Made by a program: the position numbers and the translations under genes. A DNA stretch of 64,000 bases, from assembly GCF_020873915.1 (NCBI RefSeq), contig NZ_JAHWGP010000004.1, forward strand, positions 1 through 64,000. Reading direction: 5' to 3'. Positions 51,078-60,618 of this stretch are shown piece after piece (the first letter of the stretch is position 1; every line of letters starts with the position of its first letter). Below the pieces are notes generated by a model, which worked only from the letters and a program-made list of their open reading frames with translations, had not been told where the DNA came from and made no database searches. This stretch comes from Streptomyces sp. DH5. Its GTDB lineage: Bacteria; Actinomycetota; Actinomycetes; Streptomycetales; Streptomycetaceae.

Positions 51078-52877
51078 ATGAACGAGATCGCCACGGCCGC
51101 ATCGCAGACTTCCCGCGCGTGGAGCGGATTCGCCGCAACCGCCGCCCTGCAGGGACTCGTCGGGGCCTGGGGTACCTGGAACAAGGACTCTTTCGCCGAC
51201 ATCAGGGGCATCGGCCGCTACATCGAAGGCAGTTGGCAGCCCGAGCCGGGTGAACCGGATGTCCGACCGCCCGCAGCCGGTAGCTGGACGGGACTCATAG
51301 GACGCCCGGGCGCACTCGCGCTGCGCGCGGCCGCCCCTGCCACCAGGCCGGAGCGCCGCGAAGTGCTCCTCGACTTCCTCCAGATGTGGGCGCGGACGCC
51401 GTTCGCCGACCCGGCGTACCGCTTCCGCCTGGGCCGACTGGCCGAGCCGGCCTCGTTCACCGTTCGCGACCACCAGGGGGCCTCCTTCGGCCTGCATCTG
51501 CCGGCCGCGGGTGAGACGCTGTACTTCGAGGCCGTGCTTCCCGGCGGCGAGGCCGCCCCGTGTCCCCGGGAACCGCTCTACGTCGTGGACTGCCACCGCG
51601 GGTGGGGTGACCCGGGGCAACTGCTGCGCCTGGTGGAGCTCGTCCGGGAGCGCGGCCCCGTCGCCTGGGATGCGGAGGCGGCCCTCGCGCTGAGCGAGGC
51701 GACCGGCCTGAGCCGCCCTGCCGCGTCCCTCGTCCTGGCTGGCAACCCCGGTGCGGGCGCCTACTACCAGCCCTTCCTCGACGATCACGAGCGCGCCACG
51801 TTCGGGTTCAAGGCTGCGGAACTCGAAGCGGCACGGAATGAGTTGTCGATGCTGCACGACGACGACCGGCTCGCCCTGCTCGCCGACGTGCTGCCTGCGG
51901 ACCCTGTGGACCTGTGGGCGGCGGGCGGTCTGGGCCGCGTCGCGGAGCGCACCGCAGCGACCTGGGCGGAGCAGCACGGAGCCCGTCCGCACCCTCCGTG
52001 GAGCACCTGGCAGGCCGCGGTCGGCCTGGAGACGCGGATGCCGGCGACCCACCTGTGCCACCTGTTTCTCGACCCGGCGAACGCCACCCTGCCGCCGGGC
52101 TTCTCCCTACGGGCCTGGCCCTGCCCTCCGGAGCACCGCCATTTGCGCACCGCGTGGGACGTCATGGGCAGCTACGATGCCGAGACCGTGGCGGACGCCC
52201 TCTTCGCCGGCCTGACGTGGGCATACGCGGATCTCCCCGCCGGGGACCCCGTACGCACCGGGGCGCCCGAGGTCGTCCACCACATGCGCAAGGTGCTCTC
52301 CGGCCGCGACTCACCAGCCCGGGTCCTCTACTCGGCCGTGACCCGCGGCAGCAGGGGAAGCCGCCGCTGGGACTGGCTGACGGACGGCACCTGTGACCGC
52401 GTCATGGCCCGCATCACCGCCGACGACCTTCCTGCCGGCCGCTACGAGTCCGACCCGCACGCCTGCGCCCCCGATCTGGTCGCCGACGTCGCCGCAACCC
52501 TCGAACTGTCCGAGGACCCCGCCACTCTCTACCTCCAGCTCCTGGTGCTCCCCACGCCGTCGGACCGCAACGTGCGGCGCTGGAACGCCTGGACGCCGGC
52601 CCGCCACAAGGCGGCCGCGGCGGAGCTGGTGAAGCGCGATCTGGTGGTGGAGGACCGCCGGGCCCGTGCGGGACGCACACTTTTCCTGCCCGGCCCGTGG
52701 GCGCACGGCAAGAAGCCGCTGCCACCGATGGAGACCTGGAAAGCGCCTCTGATCGGCGCGCAACTGAGCGCCGACGGGGACACCGTGAAGGACTTCGAGC
52801 TGTTCCCGGGCACGCTCCCCGATCTGTTCACCGAGGCGTGGCGGCTGGTCCGGGGGGGAGAGGGGCCGACGGCCTGA
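51078..52877 (+). CDS. Large hypothetical protein (599 aa)
   Basis: A 599-residue soluble protein without a recognised catalytic motif. Segments such as LLDFLQMWARTPFADPAYRFRLGRLAEPA, ATGLSRPAASLVLAGNPGAGAYYQPFL and the C-terminal WTPARHKAAAAELVKRDLVVEDRRARAGRTLFLPGPWAHGKKPLPPMETWK recall large Streptomyces proteins annotated only as DNA-binding or MolR-like; I have no firm family assignment. The ATG at 51078 begins the consistent coding composition. It stands alone, convergent with the DUF3885 gene. Confidence 0.75.
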   Translation: MNEIATAASQTSRAWSGFAATAALQGLVGAWGTWNKDSFADIRGIGRYIEGSWQPEPGEPDVRPPAAGSWTGLIGRPGALALRAAAPATRPERREVLLDFLQMWARTPFADPAYRFRLGRLAEPASFTVRDHQGASFGLHLPAAGETLYFEAVLPGGEAAPCPREPLYVVDCHRGWGDPGQLLRLVELVRERGPVAWDAEAALALSEATGLSRPAASLVLAGNPGAGAYYQPFLDDHERATFGFKAAELEAARNELSMLHDDDRLALLADVLPADPVDLWAAGGLGRVAERTAATWAEQHGARPHPPWSTWQAAVGLETRMPATHLCHLFLDPANATLPPGFSLRAWPCPPEHRHLRTAWDVMGSYDAETVADALFAGLTWAYADLPAGDPVRTGAPEVVHHMRKVLSGRDSPARVLYSAVTRGSRGSRRWDWLTDGTCDRVMARITADDLPAGRYESDPHACAPDLVADVAATLELSEDPATLYLQLLVLPTPSDRNVRRWNAWTPARHKAAAAELVKRDLVVEDRRARAGRTLFLPGPWAHGKKPLPPMETWKAPLIGAQLSADGDTVKDFELFPGTLPDLFTEAWRLVRGGEGPTA

Positions 52878-52923
52878 CCGGTGATGGTCTCGGAACAGCA
52901 GCGACCGGCACGCAGCAGAAGGG

Positions 52924-53493
52924 TCAGAGACCCGAAGGGTGGCTGGAAAGCCAGTCGGCATGCCGATCGCGCATCCGGTTCCGTTCCTCGGGTGTGGTGA
53001 GGAAGACATCGGCGCCGCCGTCATAGGGGTGACAGACGCGCCGCATCTGGGTGTCGGCGATGAGGACTCCCGCCACCTTGTCGTCAGCGATGTCACGGAG
53101 CAGCTCGTCGAGGCAGCCGTATCGCCAGGGGCGGCGGGCGGCGACGAGGTGGCAGTAAGTACGGAACTCCGGGTCTGGATCGTCCTCCACCAGCAGGGTC
53201 TGCCAGTAACCATCGTTCGGCTGGAACCGCGGGACCTCGGCTTCGGTCGTCCACATCGGGGTGACCACGTAGACACCCCCACCGGCGAACAACTCGTCGA
53301 GGAGGATGTTGTACCGCTCCAGGACGACGGCGTATTCGCTCTCGTCCTCTGCGTAGCGCTTCGACTCCGGCAGGCTGTGGAAGCGCACCCAGAGATCCTG
53401 GTACGGGTTGCGGAGCTTGTACCCGACCGGAGGACAGTCGGGCCAGTGCTGCTGCCACAGCTCGGTCAGATCCGTTTGTGCGCTTTCAGGCAC
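52924..53493 (-). CDS. DUF3885-like protein
   Basis: A 189-residue protein matching the DUF3885 pattern: LTELWQQHWPDCPPVGYKLRNPYQDLWVRFHSLPESKRYAEDESEYAVVLERYNILLDELF, then VYVVTPMWTT and a C-terminal helical segment ending DRHADWLSSH. Function unknown. I chose the GTG at 53493, which has an AGAGGA site upstream; ATG codons at about 53540 are possible longer starts. It is convergent with the 599-residue protein gene and divergent from the HAD phosphatase. Confidence 0.7.
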   Translation of the reverse strand: MPESAQTDLTELWQQHWPDCPPVGYKLRNPYQDLWVRFHSLPESKRYAEDESEYAVVLERYNILLDELFAGGGVYVVTPMWTTEAEVPRFQPNDGYWQTLLVEDDPDPEFRTYCHLVAARRPWRYGCLDELLRDIADDKVAGVLIADTQMRRVCHPYDGGADVFLTTPEERNRMRDRHADWLSSHPSGL

Positions 53494-53783
53494 TTGCCGC
53501 ACCCGTCCTCTCGCTATCGGCTCCCGCCGACACCCATGATGCATGGCACGTACCCACCGACAGAACGGCGTCCAAGGGGAGACCCGGGCCGGTGGTGCGA
53601 CCGGCGTCGGCGGGGGTCGGGGGAGTCGCGCAGCGCAGCGTCCGCGGGGGCGCCGGGCGGGGAGCAGGAGGTGCTCGTGGCGTGCGCGTCGGGGCGGGGA
53701 CGCACGGCGGCCATTCCCTCGTGATCTCGGTCTGTTTAGGCTGGGGCGCACGGCAGGACCGCGTACGTCAGGAGATCCCGCAG

Positions 53784-54563
53784 ATGGCAGACCGCAAGCC
53801 GATCGAATCGTGGCTCACCGACATGGACGGGGTGCTGATCCACGAGGGCGTACCGATCCCCGGCGCCGACGCGTTCGTCAAGAAGCTGCGCGAGTCCGGC
53901 CGGCCCTTCCTGGTCCTCACCAACAACTCGATCTACACCGGGCGTGACCTGCACGCCCGGCTGCGCCGCATGGGGCTGGACGTCCCGATCGAGAACATCT
54001 GGACGTCCGCGCTGGCCACCGCCCAGTTCCTGGACGACCAGCGTCCGGGCGGGTCGGCGTACGTCATCGGCGAGGCCGGGCTCACCACAGCGCTGCACGA
54101 CATCGGCTACGTCCTCACCGACCACGAGCCCGACTACGTGGTGCTGGGAGAGACGCGGACGTACTCGTTCGAGGCGATGACGAAGGCGGTCCGGCTCATC
54201 AACGACGGCGCCCGCTTCATCTGCACCAACCCCGACGAGACCGGCCCGTCCGCCGAGGGCCCCCTCCCGGCGACCGGCGCGGTGGCCGCGCTCATCACCA
54301 AGGCCACCGGCAAGCAGCCGTACTTCGCGGGCAAGCCGAACCCGCTGATGATGCGCACCGGGCTGAACACCATCGGGGCGCACTCCGAGAGCAGTGCGAT
54401 GATCGGCGACCGCATGGACACCGACGTCCTGGCCGGCATGGAGGCCGGGATGCAGACGTTCCTGGTGCTCACCGGCCTGACCCGGCCGGAGCAGGTGGAG
54501 AACTTCCCGTACCGGCCGTCGAAGGTCGTCGACTCCATCGCGGACCTCGTCGACCTGATCTGA
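53784..54563 (+). CDS. NagD-like HAD-IIA family phosphatase
   Basis: A 259-residue HAD-superfamily phosphatase of the NagD/AraL/PNPase-like subclass. Motif I WLTDMDGVLIHEG holds the nucleophile Asp and general-acid Asp. Motif II is LVLTNNSIYTGRDL, the subclass IIA cap lies between about 85 and 185, motif III uses the Lys in YFAGKPNPLMM, and motif IV is MIGDRMDTDVLAGMEAG. These enzymes dephosphorylate small nucleotides or sugar phosphates; the exact substrate cannot be assigned. AGGAGA precedes the ATG by 8 bp. Confidence 0.93.
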   Translation: MADRKPIESWLTDMDGVLIHEGVPIPGADAFVKKLRESGRPFLVLTNNSIYTGRDLHARLRRMGLDVPIENIWTSALATAQFLDDQRPGGSAYVIGEAGLTTALHDIGYVLTDHEPDYVVLGETRTYSFEAMTKAVRLINDGARFICTNPDETGPSAEGPLPATGAVAALITKATGKQPYFAGKPNPLMMRTGLNTIGAHSESSAMIGDRMDTDVLAGMEAGMQTFLVLTGLTRPEQVENFPYRPSKVVDSIADLVDLI

Positions 54564-54653
54564 CGGCGCTCACCCGTTCGGAGTAGTCGGTGCGCACGCG
54601 GGAGTGCGGGGCCGGGCCCGCCGGGGGAACCTCCAGGTGTCTGGAGGTTCACG

Positions 54654-55322
54654 ATGGGTTCGGTGCGTGACACGCTCCGTGCGGACGAGGAGTGCCGGGA
54701 CCGGCTTCCCTCCGGTACGGGGCGGCTGTCCGCCGGAGTGGTCTGGCTGGCGCTGCTGCTCGGGATGTGGCTGTGGGGCGGCGGGGGAGCGGACGGCGTG
54801 CCCGCCGGGAGCACGGCGGGGCCCGCCACCGGGGACATGGCGGCGGCGGGGCGGCCGGACACCGGGGCCACCGGGGTGCCGCGGCGGCTGGACCTCCCCG
54901 GCCTCGGCCTCCGGGCGCCCGTGGTCGCCGGTGAGTCCGACCCGCGGGGCGTCCCGGAGCCGGCCGGCCGGGCGGGCACGGTCGCCTGGTACCCGCCCGA
55001 CACGACCCCGGGCACGGCGACCCCGGGCACGGCAACCCCGGGGGCGGTGACCCCGGGCACGGCGGGCCTCGCCCTCCTGGCGGGCGCGGCCGGTGCCGGG
55101 GACCGGATCACCGTCGGGCAGGACGTACGGGTGGTCCGCGCGGACGGCGGCGTCGACGCTTTCACCGTCCGGGAGGTGCGGAGCGGGACCGACGCCCGGC
55201 AGCCGTCCGGAGCGCGGCGCGACGGGCTGCGGCTGATCGTCTGCGACGGGAACGCCGGCGGCCGGACGTCCGGCGGCTGCCCGAGCCCCGTCGTCGTCCT
55301 CGCCTCCGCGGCCGGCTCGTGA
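54654..55322 (+). CDS. Sortase-like protein (class E/F) lacking the catalytic His
   Basis: A 222-residue protein with an N-terminal membrane helix (SAGVVWLALLLGMWLWGG) and a sortase-type domain. RLDLPGLGLRAPVVAGESDPRGVPEPAGRAGTVAWYPP and LRLIVCDGNAGGRTSG match class E/F sortases, with the Cys nucleophile (Cys197) kept. In active enzymes the strand before the PxxD-like region reads LAGHxD; here it reads LLAGAAGAGD (about 141-150), so the His is missing. The Arg of the R-D-N motif is also absent. A TPGTA-type repeat (about 118-136) is inserted. Transpeptidation seems unlikely; it may be a degenerate enzyme. It precedes the GH6 gene in the same direction. Confidence 0.75.
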   Translation: MGSVRDTLRADEECRDRLPSGTGRLSAGVVWLALLLGMWLWGGGGADGVPAGSTAGPATGDMAAAGRPDTGATGVPRRLDLPGLGLRAPVVAGESDPRGVPEPAGRAGTVAWYPPDTTPGTATPGTATPGAVTPGTAGLALLAGAAGAGDRITVGQDVRVVRADGGVDAFTVREVRSGTDARQPSGARRDGLRLIVCDGNAGGRTSGGCPSPVVVLASAAGS

Positions 55323-55538
55323 GCACCACGACCTGTCGACGCCGGGCCCCCGGTCGCGTTCCGTGATCGCCGCAGGTACGGACCGGTCGTCGGCGTCCTC
55401 GGGGCGGGGGGCCGCCCGCCCCGGCGCCCGGCTGTAACAGCTCACGGACAAGGCGAGCGCGGCCTCGTGGGCGCTGCGGGGCGTATGTCAGGATTGGGGC
55501 TCGCAATCCGTGGAACAAGTGCAGCCAAAGGGGGTTGG

Positions 55539-56570
55539 ATGTACGGCAGCAGGGGGGTCGGGGCGTTCGCCGGGAGGCGGGCGCCGGCAGCGGTGCTGGG
55601 GGCGGCGCTGCTGGTCACAGGGTGTTCCTCCGGCGACGGCGACGGGGACGACCGGGGCGGGGCGGCCGGCGCGGTCGTCACGCAGCAGCCGAAGGAGACC
55701 GACCCCTACTGGGTCAATCCCGACGGCCTGTCGGTCCGCAAGGTCGCCGAACTCCAGGGAGACGGCAAGAAGGCGGAGGCCGAGCAGATCCGCAAGATCG
55801 CCGAGCAGCCCGTCGGCGAGTGGATCAGCCCGGAGAACCCCGAGGAGCAGGCCCGCGGTTACACCGAGGGCGCCGAGAAGGCCGACCGCACCGCGCTGCT
55901 GGTCCTCTACAACATCCCGCACCGCGACTGCGACCAGTACTCACGGGGCGGAGCCGCCGACGGCAACGCCTACCGCGACTTCGTCGACGCCGTGGCCCGC
56001 GGCATCGGGGACCGTCCGGCGACGGTGATACTCGAGCCGGACGCGGTGCTGCACCTGGTGGACGGCTGCACCCCGCAGCAGTACCACGAGGAGCGGTACG
56101 ACCTGCTCGGCGGCGCCGTCGACAAGCTCAAGGGCCTGAAGAACACCAAGGTGTACCTCGACGCGGGCAACGCCGGCTGGGGCAACCCGGACCAGATCTT
56201 CGACCCGCTCAAGCGGGCCGGCATCGACCGGGCCGACGGCTTCTCGGTGAACGTGTCGAACTTCTACACCACCGAGGACTCCATCGCCTACGGCAAGCGG
56301 CTCTCCGCCAAGGTGGGCGGCAAGCCGTTCGTCATCGACACCAGCCGCAACGGCAACGGCCCCTACACCGAGGGCGACCCGAAGGAACGCTGGTGCAACC
56401 CGCCCGGCCGCGCCCTGGGCGAGACCCCGACGGTGGACACGGCGGACCCGCTGGTCGACGCCTACCTGTGGGTCAAGCGGCCCGGCGAGTCGGACGGCGA
56501 GTGCAAGGGCGGCCCGAAGGCCGGCCAGTGGTGGGCGGACTACGCCCTGGAACTGGCCAAGGGCTCCTGA
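55539..56570 (+). CDS. cslZ: Glycoside hydrolase family 6 lipoprotein (CslZ-type endoglucanase)
   Basis: A 343-residue GH6 enzyme. A lipobox (LLVTGCSS, Cys about 29) indicates a membrane lipoprotein. The catalytic domain has LLVLYNIPHRDCDQYSRGG (with the conserved Asp and Cys) and ATVILEPDAVLHLVDGC containing the catalytic Asp. Further segments are KVYLDAGNAGWGNP, GFSVNVSNFYTTEDSIAYGKRL and VIDTSRNGNGPY, then W-CNPPGRALG and DAYLWVKRPGESDGECKGG. In S. coelicolor and S. lividans the homologue lies beside cslA-glxA and trims the beta-glucan. It is convergent with glxA across the strong terminator. The start follows AAGGGGG. Confidence 0.92.
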   Translation: MYGSRGVGAFAGRRAPAAVLGAALLVTGCSSGDGDGDDRGGAAGAVVTQQPKETDPYWVNPDGLSVRKVAELQGDGKKAEAEQIRKIAEQPVGEWISPENPEEQARGYTEGAEKADRTALLVLYNIPHRDCDQYSRGGAADGNAYRDFVDAVARGIGDRPATVILEPDAVLHLVDGCTPQQYHEERYDLLGGAVDKLKGLKNTKVYLDAGNAGWGNPDQIFDPLKRAGIDRADGFSVNVSNFYTTEDSIAYGKRLSAKVGGKPFVIDTSRNGNGPYTEGDPKERWCNPPGRALGETPTVDTADPLVDAYLWVKRPGESDGECKGGPKAGQWWADYALELAKGS

Positions 56571-56580
56571 ACGACGCGTA

Positions 56581-56613
56581 GTGCCCCGCACCCCCTCGGG
56601 GGGTGCGGGGCAC
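56581..56613. terminator. Strong bidirectional terminator between cslZ and glxA
   Basis: A perfect 15-bp inverted repeat (56581-56595 and 56599-56613) with a TCG loop lies 10 bp after the GH6 stop and 25 bp after the convergent glxA stop. Confidence 0.9.
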
Positions 56614-56638
56614 CGACGTGCGCGGCGGCTCCCGGAGC

Positions 56639-58579
56639 CTAGGGGACCCGCACCCACTGGGCCTTGCTGGGTGTGCCGTCGCCGGTGTTGACGAAGAGCA
56701 TGTACCAGCCCGCGTGGACCAGGTTCCGGTTCTTCGGGACCGTCACGGTGATCTTGTCGCCGTCGGTGGTGAAGTCCAGCTCGATGGACCGCTGGTCCAC
56801 GTCGGTCACGTGGGTCGAGGCGCTCGGCCGGATCAGCCGGACGCTCTTGACCGACGCGGCGTCCTTCGAGGTGAAGGTGCCGGACCCGCCCCGCTTGATG
56901 GTCTCGGGACCGTCCTTCAGCTCGGGCTGGGCCTCCTCGCCGTACAGGTACGGCGGGGTGTAGATCTCGACGCGCTGCTCGAACTCGCCCGGCTTGGTGT
57001 TGGCCTTGTCGGCGTAGAGAGAGTCGGAGCCGAAGAACATCAGGCGGCCGTCGGGCAGCAGGATGGAACCGGAGTGGTAGTTGCGGCCCACCAGCGGGTC
57101 GGCGACCCGCTTCATCTCGTTCTTCTCCGTGTCGTAGATCCGCGCCTCGAGGATGTTCGAGTCGCTGCGGCCGCGGTAGTCCTCCGAGCCGCCGGAGATC
57201 AGCACGTCGTCGTTGGGCAGGATCGACGCCTGCGGGTAACGGGTTCCCTTGTCCAGGGAGGGACCGTCGACGAACTCCGGGTCGTCGGCCTTGAGGTCGA
57301 CGATCCGGGTCTTCTCACTGGCCAGCCGGGACTCGCCGACCCCGCCGCCGCCGATCACCATGTATTTCTCGTCCTGCGCGGGCGGCAGCAGCACGGTGCC
57401 GGAGGTCTCCAGCATGTCCGGGTCGCTCAGCCCGGGGACCTTCTCGAACTCGTTGGTCTCCACGTCCCAGACGCCCGGGTCGCGGCCCACGTCGTCCGGG
57501 CCGTAGCCGGCGTTCGAACCCGAGTAGAAGACCTTGCCGTTCTGCATCAGGAACAGCGCCGGGTACGTCGGGAACTGGCGGACCTTGTCGGTGTAGGTCC
57601 ACGTCTTGGTCTCGGGGTCGTAGACCTCGTTCTTGCCCGGGACCAGCTGGCCGATGTCGTCGAGGCCGGAGACGCTGAGGATCCTGCCGTCGCTCAGGGT
57701 GGTGAGCGTCGGGTACCAGCGCGACTCCTTCATCGGGTCGACCTTGATGTACTTCTCGGCGATCGGGTCGAACTCGAAGGCGTCGTCGATGCCCTGGAAG
57801 TCCTTCTTGTCCAGGGCGAGCTTCTCGGCGATGCCGTACGTGTTCCGCGCGTCCTCGCCGGAGAGCCCCCGCACGGTGTAGTTGTCCTGCGTGCCGGTGG
57901 CGTACTTGTTGCCGTTCTTCTCCGCCTCGACGTAGGTACGGCCGTAGCCCGGGGTGGTGCCCAGGAACTCGCCGGTCGCCTCGTCGAAGTTCTTCGTCGC
58001 CCGCGGGACGAGGACGGGGTCCTTCGAGACGAACGTCTTGCCGTTCTCCTTGCCGGTGAACCTGGTGCCCGCCGGCAGGGTGATCGGCTTGTCCGGGTTC
58101 TCGTTGTGGACGACCATCAGGCCGCCCGCCTTCTTCACGTCGCCCTTGAGCTTCTCGTACCGCTTCGTGCCGCCCGCGATGAGCAGGTTGCCGTTGGCCA
58201 GCTGGGTGTGGCCGGTGCAGAACAGGTCGGCGGGCGTCGGCACCTTCTTGATGGTCCCCTTGACCGGGTCCCAGATCCGGGTGTCGTACCGCTTCGCGTC
58301 GAAGTTGTCCTGGTCGTTGCCCGAGCCCGCGACGAGCAGCACCTTGCCGGTGCGCAGCAGCGCCGCGTGAATGGTGTTCTGCCGGTACTCCTCGGGAAAC
58401 TCGACGATCTCCCACTTGCCGTTCGCGGCCTTGTACTCGGGCTGGTTGATCTTGTACTGGTGGTATTTCTCGGTACCGACGCGGTACAGCCACGGCCCGT
58501 TCATCCCGGCCAGCGCCAGTACCACCGCCGTGCCTATCGCGAGACGACGGGCGCGGCGGCGGCCTGCACGGTCAGTCAT
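56639..58579 (-). CDS. glxA: GlxA radical copper oxidase
   Basis: A 646-residue galactose-oxidase-like protein, membrane-anchored by a single helix near the N-terminus (LAIGTAVVLALAGMNGPWLY). Active-site candidates by alignment with known GlxA and galactose oxidase are Cys121 (in FCTGH), Trp288 and Tyr289 (SRWYPTLTTLSDGR, the cross-linked Tyr region), Tyr501-His502 (RNYHSG) and His590 (STHVTDVDQ). Kelch-type repeats are visible and the C-terminal domain is Ig-like. GlxA is required with CslA for glycan deposition at hyphal tips in Streptomyces lividans. Its ATG overlaps the cslA stop as ATGA, so the two are co-expressed. Confidence 0.95.
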   Translation of the reverse strand: MTDRAGRRRARRLAIGTAVVLALAGMNGPWLYRVGTEKYHQYKINQPEYKAANGKWEIVEFPEEYRQNTIHAALLRTGKVLLVAGSGNDQDNFDAKRYDTRIWDPVKGTIKKVPTPADLFCTGHTQLANGNLLIAGGTKRYEKLKGDVKKAGGLMVVHNENPDKPITLPAGTRFTGKENGKTFVSKDPVLVPRATKNFDEATGEFLGTTPGYGRTYVEAEKNGNKYATGTQDNYTVRGLSGEDARNTYGIAEKLALDKKDFQGIDDAFEFDPIAEKYIKVDPMKESRWYPTLTTLSDGRILSVSGLDDIGQLVPGKNEVYDPETKTWTYTDKVRQFPTYPALFLMQNGKVFYSGSNAGYGPDDVGRDPGVWDVETNEFEKVPGLSDPDMLETSGTVLLPPAQDEKYMVIGGGGVGESRLASEKTRIVDLKADDPEFVDGPSLDKGTRYPQASILPNDDVLISGGSEDYRGRSDSNILEARIYDTEKNEMKRVADPLVGRNYHSGSILLPDGRLMFFGSDSLYADKANTKPGEFEQRVEIYTPPYLYGEEAQPELKDGPETIKRGGSGTFTSKDAASVKSVRLIRPSASTHVTDVDQRSIELDFTTDGDKITVTVPKNRNLVHAGWYMLFVNTGDGTPSKAQWVRVP

Positions 58580-60618
58580 TCCTTACGTCCCCCAAGTCCA
58601 CCCAGGGCGATTTGCATGGTCTGGTCGTTCCCGGGGGTGGCGCCCCCGGGTCCTTGCGGCCCTTCGGGGCCGCCTGGTCCGCCCGGTGCGCCGTGGGAGC
58701 CGGCCCAGCTGGGCCGGGCGTGCGGCTGGTGCGGGGCGTACGGCTGCTGCGCCTGCGGCAGCTCCTGCGTCCGGGGCGCCTCGGCGGCGTCCGGCTGCCG
58801 TCCGCCCGCGTGGGCACCGGGCTTCTTCCGGTCCTGCCGCATGCCGTGGCGCCAGGCGAACATCGGCGCGGCGGTGATGAGCAGGGCGAAGGTCGCCCAG
58901 ATGACCATCGCCGGGTGCGAGTGTCCGTAGACGAAGCCCGCGGCGATGGAGCCGGCGAAGATCAGGATGAAGTACCAGTGGTACCGGAAGGTTCCGAACC
59001 AGGTGTCCGGGCTGGCCGAGTCGCCCTTGGGGGTGACCACGAACTTGCTCTTCCTGCGCAGGACGGAGTCGATCAGCGCCTTCGCGTAGAGCGGTGCCGA
59101 CAGCGCGGACATCACCATGCCGGCCACACCGCCGGAGCCCTCCGGCTCGTGCGGCGAGACGTTGTGGCGGCGGTTCCAGATGTAGAGGCCGATCTGCAGC
59201 GCCGAGGCGTTGCCGTAGAGCATCAGCCAGATGGTGGGGTCGATGTTCACACCCGAGGCGCCCAGGCCCAGGAACAGCGCGCAGCTGATCGCGGCGAGGA
59301 TCCAGTTGAGGGCCGACATCGGGTAGAAGATGATCATCATCGTGTAGTTGAAGAGCTTGCTCGGCGGGAGCGAGTAGAAGCCCTTCCAGTACTGCCCGAT
59401 GATCGTCTCGTACGTACCGCGCGACCAGCGCATCTGCTGGGTGAAGAAGTCGGTCCAGGCGTTGGGGCCCTCACCGACGGCGAGCACGTCCGGGGTGTAG
59501 ACCGAGCGCCACTTCCTGCCCGTCGCCGGGTTCTTGTGGCGGTGCATCTCGAAGCCGGTCGCCATGTCCTCGGTGATCGAGTCGTACAGACCGCCGATCT
59601 GCTTCAGCGCCTTGATGCGCACCGCGTTGGAGGTGCCCACGAACATCGGGGAGCCGTAGCGGTTGCCCGCCCGCTGGATCAGTGCGTGGAAGAGGAACTG
59701 CTGGGACTCGGCGGCCTTGGTGACGAAGTTGTCGTAGTTGCCGTAGACCTGCGGGCCGATGACGAAGCCGACGTCCGGGTCGCGGAAGAAGCCGAGCATC
59801 CGCTCCAGGTAGTTCGGCATCGGGACGTGGTCGGTGTCGACCGAGGCGAAGTACTCGTAGTCGTCGCCGTGCGCGTCCAGCCAGGCGTTGTAGTTGCCGT
59901 GCTTGGTCTTGGCGCGGTGGGCGCCCTTCTTCTGGTTCCACTTCGCGACGCCCTTGCGGGAGAAGTGGCGCACGCCGAGCCGGGCGCAGACCTCCCTCAC
60001 CTCGGGGTCGTCTCCCTCGTCGAGCAGCCAGACGTGCATGGTGCCCCGGTGGCGGATCCTGACGGCCGCCTCCAGGGTCTTCGTCACCATCTCGATCGGT
60101 TCCTTGCCGGGCACGAACGAGGTGAGGAAGGCCACGCGGGTGCCGGTCTCGGGCACCACCGGGATCGGGTCGCGGGCGACCAGGGTGGCGTGCGCGTTCG
60201 ACAGCACGTTCATGCAGCGGAAGAACTCGATCAGGCCGATCGAGACGAGCATGACGATGTCCAGGGCCGGCAGCCACGCGAACTCCACGTAGTCCCGCTC
60301 GGTCCAGTGCGCGGGCTGGAGCAGCCACACCAGCAGCACCAGCGACAGCACGGGGGCCGCGGCCAGCATCAGCGCGATGCGGATGCGGTGCGGCTCCTGG
60401 CCGATCAGCGAGCGGTACTGGACCTTGTAGGGCTTGTTCGGATCGGGCTGGGTGAGGGGACCCGCGAGCCGGCTGTAGTGCTCGTAGTCGTATCTCGGCA
60501 GCGTCTTCTTGATCCGGCGGAACGCGCCCGTGTTCCCTGTCCTGTGCGCAGGCACCCTGAGCTGGGTGGTCTCGGACGGGTCGTCGTCCTTCCGGGCGCC
60601 CGTCGGCGTCGACGTCAT
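58576..60618 (-). CDS. cslA: CslA cellulose-synthase-like glycosyltransferase (GT2)
   Basis: A 680-residue membrane glycosyltransferase that makes a beta-glucan at the hyphal tip. Catalytic motifs: LLDEGDDPEVR, SVDTDHVPMPNYLERMLGFF (DxD), the TED-type SITEDMATGFEMHRHKNPATG and QQMRWSRGTYE (QxxRW). Two helices precede the catalytic domain and about five follow. The last about 75 residues are Gln/Pro/Gly-rich and disordered, typical of Streptomyces CslA. It is the first gene of the cslA-glxA operon. The locus corresponds to SCO2836-2838 in S. coelicolor by gene order, from memory. Confidence 0.95.
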   Translation of the reverse strand: MTSTPTGARKDDDPSETTQLRVPAHRTGNTGAFRRIKKTLPRYDYEHYSRLAGPLTQPDPNKPYKVQYRSLIGQEPHRIRIALMLAAAPVLSLVLLVWLLQPAHWTERDYVEFAWLPALDIVMLVSIGLIEFFRCMNVLSNAHATLVARDPIPVVPETGTRVAFLTSFVPGKEPIEMVTKTLEAAVRIRHRGTMHVWLLDEGDDPEVREVCARLGVRHFSRKGVAKWNQKKGAHRAKTKHGNYNAWLDAHGDDYEYFASVDTDHVPMPNYLERMLGFFRDPDVGFVIGPQVYGNYDNFVTKAAESQQFLFHALIQRAGNRYGSPMFVGTSNAVRIKALKQIGGLYDSITEDMATGFEMHRHKNPATGRKWRSVYTPDVLAVGEGPNAWTDFFTQQMRWSRGTYETIIGQYWKGFYSLPPSKLFNYTMMIIFYPMSALNWILAAISCALFLGLGASGVNIDPTIWLMLYGNASALQIGLYIWNRRHNVSPHEPEGSGGVAGMVMSALSAPLYAKALIDSVLRRKSKFVVTPKGDSASPDTWFGTFRYHWYFILIFAGSIAAGFVYGHSHPAMVIWATFALLITAAPMFAWRHGMRQDRKKPGAHAGGRQPDAAEAPRTQELPQAQQPYAPHQPHARPSWAGSHGAPGGPGGPEGPQGPGGATPGNDQTMQIALGGLGGRKE

